The notes under the pieces were generated by a model. The model did no database searches. It worked only from the letters and a program-made list of their open reading frames with translations, and was not told the DNA's origin. From Woeseiaceae bacterium (lineage in GTDB: Bacteria; Pseudomonadota; Gammaproteobacteria; Steroidobacterales; Woeseiaceae), in the NCBI GenBank assembly GCA_022866645.1, contig JALHUQ010000046.1, positions 1-7,298 of the forward strand: 7,298 bases of DNA. Direction: 5' to 3'. Both the position numbers and the translations under genes were made by a program. Positions within the stretch are counted from its first letter, which is position 1. Every line of letters starts with the position of its first letter. This document shows positions 1 through 6,695 of the stretch, piece after piece.

Positions 1-1143
1 GTCACACTGCTATTCGTGTCCTTAACACTATTCGTCGGCAGCGCCGAGTACGCGCGTAAGGAAACGGTGCGTGGTTGGTTAGTCTCAAAAGAGGGAGTTG
101 TACGTATCGCGAGTAGTGTGCCGGCTGTCATCAGCGATATCGCGCGAAAGCCAGGCGACCATGTCATTGCGGGTGAGCCGCTAATCTATCTGTCGACCGA
201 TACGACTTTGTCGGACGGACACAGCAAAAGCGAACTGGCGCTCACACAATTACGGCAGCAGGTAGTTGAAATCGATACGCAGCTTGACTTCTCTCTTGAA
301 CAGCAGCAATTGGATCGAGTCAGTTTGCAGCAGCAGTTGAAGGATTTCGACGCAGAAATTGCGGCGCTCGATTCGCGACTTTCGGAACAGCGGCATCAGA
401 TCGAGCTAAGCGACGATAAATTACGGCGACTTGAGGGTGCCATTCTTGATGGCGCAGTAACTCACTGGGACGTGATTCGGCAACAGGAAGACCAAAGTAC
501 CCTTGAACAGGAGCTAAGCCGCTTGCTACAGGATGCTGCGAGTATGCAGCGTGAGCGTGAGCTGGTAGCGGGTCGTCAAAGCAGTGTGCCTGTCCAGGGT
601 GGAATGCAGCGCTCGGAACTCAGAGCTCGTCGCACGCAGTTGTTGCAGCAAATCGCCGAACAGGAATCCAGGCGGTTGACGGTCGTGATTTCCCCGGTTA
701 GCGGAATTGTCTCTGCCGTCGAAGTAGGAGCCGGCAACGCCATTGCACCGCGGCAATTGCTGATGACGATATTGCCCGAAGAAATGAATCTCGCCGCCGA
801 AATCTATGTGCCGTCCAAAGCGGCAGGATTTGTGAAACCTGGACAGCTTGTGCGGATTGCCTACGACGCATTTCCACAACAAAAGTTCGGGACATTTGAA
901 GGGAGAGTCGAGCGGGTATCCGACTTCGTCCTGCTGCCAGGCGAGATACCGCAGACATTTCCTCTGCTAGAGGCGACCTACAAAGTTCGAATTGAAATCA
1001 GCGACTCGGCGATAGCAACCAGCCTCGGCACCCTGCGGCTTCGGCCCGGAATGTTGTTGGTTGCAGAGGTTATTCTTGAAAAGAGAAATCTCGCCGACTG
1101 GCTGTTGGAACCGCTGCGCTTCCGTCGCAGCACGTCCGGGTAG
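1..1143 (+). CDS. HlyD-family periplasmic adaptor of a peptide exporter (5' partial)
   Basis: Membrane-fusion adaptor that links an inner-membrane ABC exporter to an outer-membrane channel in type I secretion, of the CvaA/RaxA type. The frame is open from base 1 (380 codons here). The first ~15 codons (VTLLFVSLTLFVGSA) are the end of a membrane anchor, followed by the family-typical EYARKETVRGWL. The true start is therefore upstream, and the GTG at 16 lies inside the anchor. By codon from base 1: first half of the lipoyl/barrel-sandwich domain ~30-65, with a KPGDHVIAGEPL turn; a long Gln/Glu/Leu-rich coiled-coil hairpin ~75-225; second lipoyl half ~226-256 (ISPVSGIVSAVEVGAG); beta-barrel region ~260-350; a short C-terminal tail ending in a basic patch. 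The C39 ABC transporter follows after 12 bases, which fixes the role as a peptide or bacteriocin exporter adaptor. Family assignment is firm; the exported substrate is not known. Confidence 0.93.
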   Translation, partial: VTLLFVSLTLFVGSAEYARKETVRGWLVSKEGVVRIASSVPAVISDIARKPGDHVIAGEPLIYLSTDTTLSDGHSKSELALTQLRQQVVEIDTQLDFSLEQQQLDRVSLQQQLKDFDAEIAALDSRLSEQRHQIELSDDKLRRLEGAILDGAVTHWDVIRQQEDQSTLEQELSRLLQDAASMQRERELVAGRQSSVPVQGGMQRSELRARRTQLLQQIAEQESRRLTVVISPVSGIVSAVEVGAGNAIAPRQLLMTILPEEMNLAAEIYVPSKAAGFVKPGQLVRIAYDAFPQQKFGTFEGRVERVSDFVLLPGEIPQTFPLLEATYKVRIEISDSAIATSLGTLRLRPGMLLVAEVILEKRNLADWLLEPLRFRRSTSG

Positions 1144-1155
1144 GTAGTAACACAC

Positions 1156-3267
1156 GTGCCGCGCGCACCATGGCTCAGAGCGAGCGGCGGCAAGAGTCTG
1201 CCCATGATTCGCCAGGCAACCGCAACCGAGTGCGGACTTGCCTGTGTTGCGATGATAGCCGCTTACTTTGGAGCGCCCACGGATTTGACGAGTTTGCGAC
1301 GCAGGAATGACGTCTCACTCAAAGGCGCGACTCTGGCCAGTGTTGTCAGATGTTGCACTGAACTGGGTCTTTCGACGCGCGCTGTCCGATGTGATCTTCT
1401 GGAATTGGCGAAACTTCGCACCCCGTGCATTCTGCATTGGCGCTTCAATCATTTCGTGGTTCTCAAGGCGGTCAAAGCGAACAGTATCGTTATTCACGAC
1501 CCGGCAAGAGGTGAGCTTACCGAATCAATCGAGAGCGCCAGCGCAGCGTTTACCGGTATCGCACTCGAGGTGATATCAGCGCCTCAGTTTCAGAAGACCA
1601 CGCCTCCACAGCGACTGAGTCTCAGCGATCTCGTGCCACGCGACGAGAGTCTGGGTCGGAAATTCATTGCCGGACTGTTACTCGCATTGATCTGCGAAGT
1701 CCTGCTGCTGGCAACGCCGTTTTATCTGCAAATTGTTATCGACCAGATTCTCGCCAAGAGTGACCGCTATCTCCTGAATACAGTCGCCGCCGCGTTTTCG
1801 ATTTTGCTGATCATTCACGTTCTGGCCAATGTCATGCGTCAACTGACATTTCATTATCTGGGTCATGTGGCGGTATTCGATATCACCACCCGCGTTCTGC
1901 ACAGACTACTAAAGCTGCCGATACGCTATTTCCGATGTCGTGAACTGGGTGATATTCAGCATCGCATCCAGTCTCTCGGCCGAATACAGGTTTTTGTTGT
2001 GCAGTCCGTGCCCGCCCTGGTGTTGGACTCTCTATTTATCATTCTGATCAGCGGCCTGATGATGCTTTACGATGCCCGGCTGACCTTGCTAATGATCGCG
2101 GCGCTAGTCTTATGGTGTGTCTGGCGAGCGCTCATTTTCCCTGTTAGCTTGCGGCTGTCGAGTGACATCGCTCAGGCCGAGTCATCAGTGCAAACGCACT
2201 TTCTGGAAACATTGCGCGCAGTACAGTCAATCAAGGCCGCGAACGGTGAAGCACAACGAGAATCTGAATGGCGAAATCTATACGCCGATGCTACGAACTC
2301 CCGTATCCGCATCGGAAATCTGCAGGTCGTTGATGGTGCAGTTCGACAGACGATTTTTCAGGGCGCGCGAATAGTCACCATTTTTCTGCTCGCGGGTCGA
2401 GGTCTCGACGGGCAAATTAGCATCGGCATGATTTCGGCGTACGTTGCGTACCTCGGTATGTTCACGACGCGCGGTAGCGGAATTGTCGACCGAATACTTG
2501 AGTACAAGCTTCTCGATGTGCCGCTGAATCGACTTGCCGATATCGTATTCAGCGAAGAAGAACCGGTGGCCAGTGGCGCGAATAGACAAGCCGTCGGCGA
2601 CATCGAACTCCGCAACGTTACGTTCTCCTATTCCCAAGACGAGCCAGCGATTCTGACGAGCTGTTCCATGCGTATTCGCGAGTCCGGACTTACGGCTATC
2701 GCAGGACCCTCGGGCGTGGGCAAAAGTACTTTGTTGCAGATCATTGCCGGTAACGAGAGCATAGCCGGAGGAGAGTTGTTAATTGGTGGGCAGCCCGCGC
2801 ACCACTGGCAGATACAGGACCTGCGCTCAAAAATGGCGGTCGTATTCCAGGGAGACGCGCTTCTTAAAGGGTCCGTAGCCGAAAATATCGCGTTGTTTGG
2901 AGAGACCATCGACATGCCCCGCGTGCGTGATGCCGCGACGGCGGCTTGCATAGCGAGTGAAATCGAGTCCATGCCGATGGCCTACGAGACGAGGATTGGA
3001 GATCTTGGCTCGGCCCTGTCGCGCGGCCAAGTGCAACGCATACTTCTTGCGCGCGCGTACTACCGGCGGCCATCGTTGTTGTTGCTTGACGAAGCCACCA
3101 GCGGTCTGGATTGGCAATTGGAAAAGAAAGTCATCGCATCTTTGACGAAAATCGATGCGACGGTTGTTGTGGTAACTCACAGCGATCTCATGCTGCAGGC
3201 AGCCGACACCGTGCTGTGGTTGCACGGAGGAAGGCTGCTGCTATCCCGGCCTGAACTGAATGTATGA
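1156..3267 (+). CDS. C39 peptidase-containing ABC transporter (double-glycine peptide exporter, CvaB/RaxB-like)
   Basis: Inner-membrane exporter that cleaves the double-glycine leader of a small peptide and drives its export with ATP. The 703 residues match the usual ~700 of the family. Peptidase C39 (~15-140) has the oxyanion Gln20, nucleophile Cys26 (TATECGLACVAMIA), His99 (RFNHFVVL) and Asp115 (IHDPARGE). About six membrane segments lie at ~170-192, 207-230, 285-305, 309-325, 398-416 and 421-437. The ATPase (~485-700) has Walker A GPSGVGKST (517-525), Q-loop Gln565, signature LSRGQ (621-625, not the usual LSGGQ), Walker B LLLLD with catalytic Glu646, D-loop SGLD (649-652) and H-loop His675. 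The GTG start is the first start codon after the adaptor stop and gives ~15 residues before the PMIRQ-type motif, as in CvaB; a weak AGGT lies 10 bases upstream. The alternative ATG at 1204 would remove this leader segment but keep the active site. It is co-transcribed with the adaptor. Confidence 0.95.
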   Translation: MPRAPWLRASGGKSLPMIRQATATECGLACVAMIAAYFGAPTDLTSLRRRNDVSLKGATLASVVRCCTELGLSTRAVRCDLLELAKLRTPCILHWRFNHFVVLKAVKANSIVIHDPARGELTESIESASAAFTGIALEVISAPQFQKTTPPQRLSLSDLVPRDESLGRKFIAGLLLALICEVLLLATPFYLQIVIDQILAKSDRYLLNTVAAAFSILLIIHVLANVMRQLTFHYLGHVAVFDITTRVLHRLLKLPIRYFRCRELGDIQHRIQSLGRIQVFVVQSVPALVLDSLFIILISGLMMLYDARLTLLMIAALVLWCVWRALIFPVSLRLSSDIAQAESSVQTHFLETLRAVQSIKAANGEAQRESEWRNLYADATNSRIRIGNLQVVDGAVRQTIFQGARIVTIFLLAGRGLDGQISIGMISAYVAYLGMFTTRGSGIVDRILEYKLLDVPLNRLADIVFSEEEPVASGANRQAVGDIELRNVTFSYSQDEPAILTSCSMRIRESGLTAIAGPSGVGKSTLLQIIAGNESIAGGELLIGGQPAHHWQIQDLRSKMAVVFQGDALLKGSVAENIALFGETIDMPRVRDAATAACIASEIESMPMAYETRIGDLGSALSRGQVQRILLARAYYRRPSLLLLDEATSGLDWQLEKKVIASLTKIDATVVVVTHSDLMLQAADTVLWLHGGRLLLSRPELNV

Positions 3268-3281
3268 GCCGGCTTCGATGC

Positions 3282-3298
3282 TGCCAACCGAGTTGGCA
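3282..3298. terminator. Small hairpin between convergent genes (possible terminator)
   Basis: A perfect 7-bp inverted repeat, TGCCAAC, with loop CGA, then GTTGGCA, sits in the 47-bp gap between the convergent stop codons of the ABC transporter and the TPR gene. Its position suits a bidirectional terminator. No T-run follows it on either strand, so it is not a canonical intrinsic terminator, and the short stem could be chance. Confidence 0.35.
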
Positions 3299-3314
3299 AC
3301 GCCGTACATCTGCA

Positions 3315-5510
3315 CTAGTTTCGCAGGTCGAACTCGCCCATGTCGGGGAGCGCTCTGACGGCAACGAGCTGCGTCGCCATTTTATTTTGAAGTTCAGCGA
3401 CCATATCCTGGAACTCGGTTTCATCGCGTATTGAATCCAGATTTGGGCTGTGGATATACCATTGCCACGCGAAAACCCATCCGTAATCCAGGGTCTCGCG
3501 CAGTGCATCGAGCGCAGCTCGTGTCTGTCCGCTCAAGGCGAGAAAATCGACGTCGACGATACCTGTCTCGTAATTTCGGCCGCCCGTAGGACGATTAGGT
3601 TGATACCAGTTCAGACCGGCCTGCGTTAACGACTCGGCCTCTCTCTCCTGCCCTAGTTTTCGCAGTAGCAGCGCCAGGTCCGCGGCCGAATTGATGTTGT
3701 CCATTGAAAACTGCGGGTTGTCGCCAAACAACTCCGGAGTACGGTCTCGATACCAGGCAAGCGCGCCTTCCAGATCGCCATTCTTAAAGGCGTTATCGCG
3801 GATCTGGCGAAGGAAAATTCGGTCCGAAAACCATCTCGACTCCAGGTTAGCCTCAAGCGCATGCTGCGCCACATCGGTCGCCTCATCAAAGCGGCCCTGG
3901 AAGTCGAGTGTCTGCACGAAATACTTCAAAACCGCAGGTTTCTCGGCGCCGGTTCTGAACGCGAGCTCCTTGTAGCGCTCCGCCCAAGCAAACTCACCTA
4001 ACTGAGCTGACGCCATCATCACGAAGCTAAGCATCTCGTAATCGTCAGGGTCGGACGCCATTAGCCTGACGCACCACGGCCAGGCCAGATCGATATGCCC
4101 TAACGCGAGGTAGGACTGCAGATAAGTTTGGATACCGTAAACACTGTCGGGATCAGTTTCGATAATTCTTGCCGCGTACAGTAAATTCTTGTTCGAGTTG
4201 CCGAGGTACATTTCGGCCTTGCCAATGTCGAACATGATCGACGATGACAGCGGGTCGTTCTCCAGCGCTCTTTCCAGAACAGGGATAGCTTCGCGGGGTC
4301 GATTGGTGGTCCGAAGATAGTTGCCGTACGAATACAGGGTTATTGACGACCTCGGATTGAGGGCGAGCGCCTTCTTGTACGCGACTTCCGCGGCAGCCAG
4401 GTCGCCGGACTGCCAAAACACAGCGGCCAGTTCCGCATGCGCTTCCGAAAGATTACCGTCAATAGCCAGGGCGCGATCGATTGCCGGTTTTGCGATTGAC
4501 ACATACTCTTGCAATCCGACAGCCCCTGTCTGAAAGAGATTACTGGCGACGCCGGCCAATGCCGCCCACGCGTGCGCGTAGTTCGGATCGAGAGACGTCG
4601 CCGCCTTAAAGTGATCCGACGCAGACCAAAGCGATTTCCAGGTAGCTTGGTTCCAAAGCTGTTTGCCCAGCAAATATTGCTCGAGCGCCTCGGTAACGGC
4701 GGTCGGTACATTGCCGAGTAGCTCCTCGTCGCTAGTTGAAAGTTCGGCATGCAGCGAATTCGAAATGGTTCTCGCTATGTCGCTTTGTACATCAAATACG
4801 TTCTCGGCCGTCAGCGCTCGATCATAGGTATTTGCCCACAAATGACCTTCATGGGCTGTGTCTATCAGCTGTACATTAATCCGAAGTCGATCTCCTGCGC
4901 GCTGTACCTGTCCCTCGAGCACCGTTGCGACGCCAAGTAAAGCTCCGATCTCAGGAATGCTCAAACCGGGATCGAGGCGTTCGACAGAGGTTCGCGAAAT
5001 AACTTTGAGCTCGCCGATCTTCGACAGCAGCGTCAGAAGCTCGTCATGCAAGCCGCCCGCAAAGAACTCGGCATTCTCCACGCTTGCGCTCTGATTTTTG
5101 AAGGGCAAAACAGCGATGGATTTGCCCATCACTTCGATTTGCGTTTTCGGCGCCACGTCCTCAGTCAACCAGCTTCTGCCCAGCAAGAAAACAACGGCAA
5201 TCGCAAGTCCGCCAATAATGAAGTAGTTGATCCTCTGACCGGTATTGGCCGTAATGGAATGCTCTTTCGGCACGTCTGCAGTGCGAACAACACCATCAGG
5301 CGTCAGTTCAAATGCCCACGCGAAAAGCATGGCGACGGGAAAACCCAACAGCAGAAAAGCGACGAGCAAGGTGGTCGTCCACTCGGGCAAGAGCAGAGCA
5401 GGAAACATAACGTCGCCGATTTGCATCAGCAGCCAGCTGACGACGAGATAGATAACTGCAACGCGGAACACGTTGCGGCGCTTCAATTCCTGAATAAACG
5501 ATCCGGACAT
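3315..5510 (-). CDS. Membrane-anchored TolB-like/TPR-repeat protein
   Basis: Large protein (731 residues) of a family with an N-terminal membrane module, a TolB-like domain and a TPR array; biochemical role unknown, probably a protein-protein scaffold. The N-terminus MSGSFIQELKRRNVFRVAVIY and the FELTPDGVVRT motif after the second membrane segment are hallmarks. Membrane segments lie at ~16-36, 44-66 and 95-114, with the TolB-like domain at ~131-257 (SIAVLPFKNQSA, then FFAGGLHDELL and VLEGQVQRAGDRLRINVQLID). About nine TPR-like units cover ~287-635, for example GDLAAAEVAYKKALALNP and RPREAIPVLERALENDP. A conserved-looking tail has YGWVFAWQW and SPNLDSIRDETEF. The chosen start has an AAGGGA ribosome-binding site a few bases upstream; a start 39 bases further up (5549) has none and adds a non-family leader. 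No kinase, cyclase or winged-helix domain is fused here, although relatives often carry such labels. It is a single gene, convergent with the exporter and divergent from the esterase. Confidence 0.88.
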   Translation of the reverse strand: MSGSFIQELKRRNVFRVAVIYLVVSWLLMQIGDVMFPALLLPEWTTTLLVAFLLLGFPVAMLFAWAFELTPDGVVRTADVPKEHSITANTGQRINYFIIGGLAIAVVFLLGRSWLTEDVAPKTQIEVMGKSIAVLPFKNQSASVENAEFFAGGLHDELLTLLSKIGELKVISRTSVERLDPGLSIPEIGALLGVATVLEGQVQRAGDRLRINVQLIDTAHEGHLWANTYDRALTAENVFDVQSDIARTISNSLHAELSTSDEELLGNVPTAVTEALEQYLLGKQLWNQATWKSLWSASDHFKAATSLDPNYAHAWAALAGVASNLFQTGAVGLQEYVSIAKPAIDRALAIDGNLSEAHAELAAVFWQSGDLAAAEVAYKKALALNPRSSITLYSYGNYLRTTNRPREAIPVLERALENDPLSSSIMFDIGKAEMYLGNSNKNLLYAARIIETDPDSVYGIQTYLQSYLALGHIDLAWPWCVRLMASDPDDYEMLSFVMMASAQLGEFAWAERYKELAFRTGAEKPAVLKYFVQTLDFQGRFDEATDVAQHALEANLESRWFSDRIFLRQIRDNAFKNGDLEGALAWYRDRTPELFGDNPQFSMDNINSAADLALLLRKLGQEREAESLTQAGLNWYQPNRPTGGRNYETGIVDVDFLALSGQTRAALDALRETLDYGWVFAWQWYIHSPNLDSIRDETEFQDMVAELQNKMATQLVAVRALPDMGEFDLRN

Positions 5511-5513
5511 CAG

Positions 5514-5520
5514 TTCCCTT
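5514..5520 (-). promoter_or_regulatory. Ribosome-binding site deciding the TPR-gene start
   Basis: On the minus strand AAGGGAA precedes the ATG at 5510 by 3 bases (4-5 bases from the AGGGA core). It lies downstream of the alternative ATG at 5549 and supports the shorter protein, whose first residues match the family N-terminus. Confidence 0.65.
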
Positions 5521-5589
5521 TTTTTGTTAAGAATAGCAAGAACCCGCATTGGAAGGGCGATCTGGCTTAAAATGCCTTACTGGCGGTAT

Positions 5590-5595
5590 GGGGGA
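5590..5595 (+). promoter_or_regulatory. Ribosome-binding site deciding the esterase start
   Basis: GGGGGA ends 7 bases before the ATG at 5603. That is ideal spacing and favours this start over the ATG at 5588, which it partly overlaps, and over the TTG at 5549. Confidence 0.55.
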
Positions 5596-5602
5596 TGTTG
5601 GC

Positions 5603-6694
5603 ATGAACGGACGGATGTGGCTGGCCATAGTGTTCTGCTCAGTTGGGCTGCTTAATGCCAGCGCCGACGAAAAAACCGAGATCAATTCCATGACTCGGTA
5701 TGTGCTCGAACACGAAGGGCTGGAGCGCGAGTATTTTGTATTTTTGCCCTCGAGTTACGATGGCCTATCGGGCCACCCGGTAGCGATTTTCATGCATGGT
5801 TATGGTGGCACCGCTACAGGAACGGAGGCCGAAGTTGAGCAGGGGCTGAACTTCTATGCCGAGAAATACGGGTACGTCATGGTGTATCCGCAGGGCACCT
5901 GGTTCATGGCCGGGGACTCGCCTGAAACTCAATGGGAGGTCACGTCCTGGAATCACATATCCGGTGGCCTCGACACGGGCCCTGATGGACCAATTTGTGA
6001 GACGGAATATCCGCGCGAACTTTGTCCGCCAGAATGCGGCAGCTGCGGTAAGTGTGGATGGGTCTCCTGCCATGACGACATCGGTTTCTTGAGGAAGCTA
6101 GTTGGCGAGATATCGAGCGGCTTCAAAGTTGACGGCGACAGCGTTTTTGTTTCCGGATTTAGTAACGGTGCCATGATGACGAATCGAATTGCCTGTGAAG
6201 CGTCCGAAATGTTTGCGGCCGCAGCGCTGGTGAGCGGCAGATTGGAGCGCGGATTCGAGTGCACGCCAGCAAAAAGACTTCCGCTGCTGCAAATGAACGG
6301 TGGCAAGGACCGGACGGTGCCCTACGACGGCAGCCTGAGCTCCGGACAGTATTACTACGCCAGCACTACGGCAATCGCCGAGCGCTGGAATAGCGGCGAG
6401 GCTTGCGCGACCGAGCGCAGTGAATGGCTATCGCCGACCTTGGCCGGGGAAGAGGTGCAATGCACGATCGCGTGCGCTGACACGGATCACCCGTCGATAG
6501 ATTGCGTTTGGGCAGAAGGCAATCATCGCTGGCCAGGTACTCCCGATTTTCGGGGTAGCAACGGCTACTGTGTAACTGAACTGCAAGCTGAGAGCATGCC
6601 TGATCAATTGATTTGCATCCCGCCCGACTATACGGTTGACAAGTGGGGTTCTCGATTGATGTTCGAGTTCTTCGACGAACATCGAGGTAAATAG
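5603..6694 (+). CDS. Secreted alpha/beta-hydrolase, PHB depolymerase/feruloyl esterase-like (LpqC family), cysteine-rich
   Basis: Secreted esterase of the polyhydroxybutyrate depolymerase/LpqC/CE1-like group, expected to hydrolyse ester bonds of polyesters or plant-type aromatic esters; the true substrate cannot be read from sequence. From the ATG at 5603 it has 363 residues. The signal peptide is MNGRMWLAIVFCSVGLLNASA, with likely cleavage after Ala21. The oxyanion motif FMHGYGG (~63-69), nucleophile elbow GFSNG (Ser187), GGKDRTVPY (Asp236) and EGNHRWPG (His308) form a complete catalytic set. Between TSWNH and DDIGFL, where relatives usually have a short CCG segment, there is a longer insert with six cysteines (132, 141, 145, 148, 151, 156). 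The mature chain has 14 cysteines, which suits several disulfides in the periplasm or outside. No separate substrate-binding or carbohydrate-binding domain follows. Its stop is one base before the next gene, so the two are probably co-expressed. Hydrolase class is firm; PHB versus feruloyl activity is open. Confidence 0.88.
   Translation: MNGRMWLAIVFCSVGLLNASADEKTEINSMTRYVLEHEGLEREYFVFLPSSYDGLSGHPVAIFMHGYGGTATGTEAEVEQGLNFYAEKYGYVMVYPQGTWFMAGDSPETQWEVTSWNHISGGLDTGPDGPICETEYPRELCPPECGSCGKCGWVSCHDDIGFLRKLVGEISSGFKVDGDSVFVSGFSNGAMMTNRIACEASEMFAAAALVSGRLERGFECTPAKRLPLLQMNGGKDRTVPYDGSLSSGQYYYASTTAIAERWNSGEACATERSEWLSPTLAGEEVQCTIACADTDHPSIDCVWAEGNHRWPGTPDFRGSNGYCVTELQAESMPDQLICIPPDYTVDKWGSRLMFEFFDEHRGK
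6684..6688 (+). promoter_or_regulatory. Ribosome-binding site of the DUF2339 gene inside the esterase end
   Basis: GAGGT lies 7 bases before the ATG at 6696 and inside the last codons of the esterase. This supports that start and suggests translational coupling between the two genes. Confidence 0.6.
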
Positions 6695-6695
6695 C

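Larger units (their letters stand above)
5511..5602. other. Divergent intergenic region with weak promoter candidates
   Basis: These 92 bases separate the TPR gene (leftward) from the esterase (rightward) and must hold both promoters unless one lies inside a gene. On the minus strand an extended -10-like TGCTATTCT has its TATTCT at 5530-5535, which would place a start site ~12 bases before the TPR ATG; no good -35 matches it. On the plus strand TTAAAAT (5567-5573) is the best -10-like element, again without a convincing -35 at normal spacing. A run of seven T (5519-5525) has no preceding hairpin. No clear operator repeat is visible. Confidence 0.3.

Noticed and set aside
16..18. GTG as the start of the HlyD-type adaptor
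   Set aside because: The frame is open from base 1 and the codons before the GTG continue the hydrophobic membrane anchor, so the gene starts upstream of the window.
526..958. Two minus-strand ORFs opposite the adaptor gene
   Set aside because: They are shadows of the conserved lipoyl and barrel coding region; their Arg/His/Gln-rich translations are typical of antisense frames.
2827..3225. Minus-strand ORF of 132 codons opposite the ABC ATPase domain
   Set aside because: It lies fully opposite well-conserved ATPase motifs, its product looks like no known fold, and it has no sign of independent coding.
3315..5510. Labelling the TPR protein as an adenylate cyclase, kinase or CadC-like regulator
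   Set aside because: Such names spread from fused relatives; no cyclase, kinase or winged-helix domain is present in this protein.
5519..5525. Seven-T run as an intrinsic terminator
   Set aside because: No GC-rich hairpin precedes it, and it lies directly at the ribosome-binding site of the leftward TPR gene.
5511..5549. Longer N-terminus of the TPR protein from the ATG at 5549
   Set aside because: It adds 13 residues that do not look like the family start and has no ribosome-binding site; the ATG at 5510 has a good one and gives the family-typical N-terminus.
5046..5570. Plus-strand ORF of 174 codons opposite the TPR-gene N-terminus
   Set aside because: It is antisense to the conserved membrane and TolB-like regions; the translation is a polar shadow with no recognisable domain, and it overlaps the intergenic region by chance.
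5549..5602. Esterase start at TTG 5549 or ATG 5588
   Set aside because: Both would put extra residues before a clean signal peptide; the ATG at 5603 has GGGGGA 7 bases upstream and starts the signal peptide directly.
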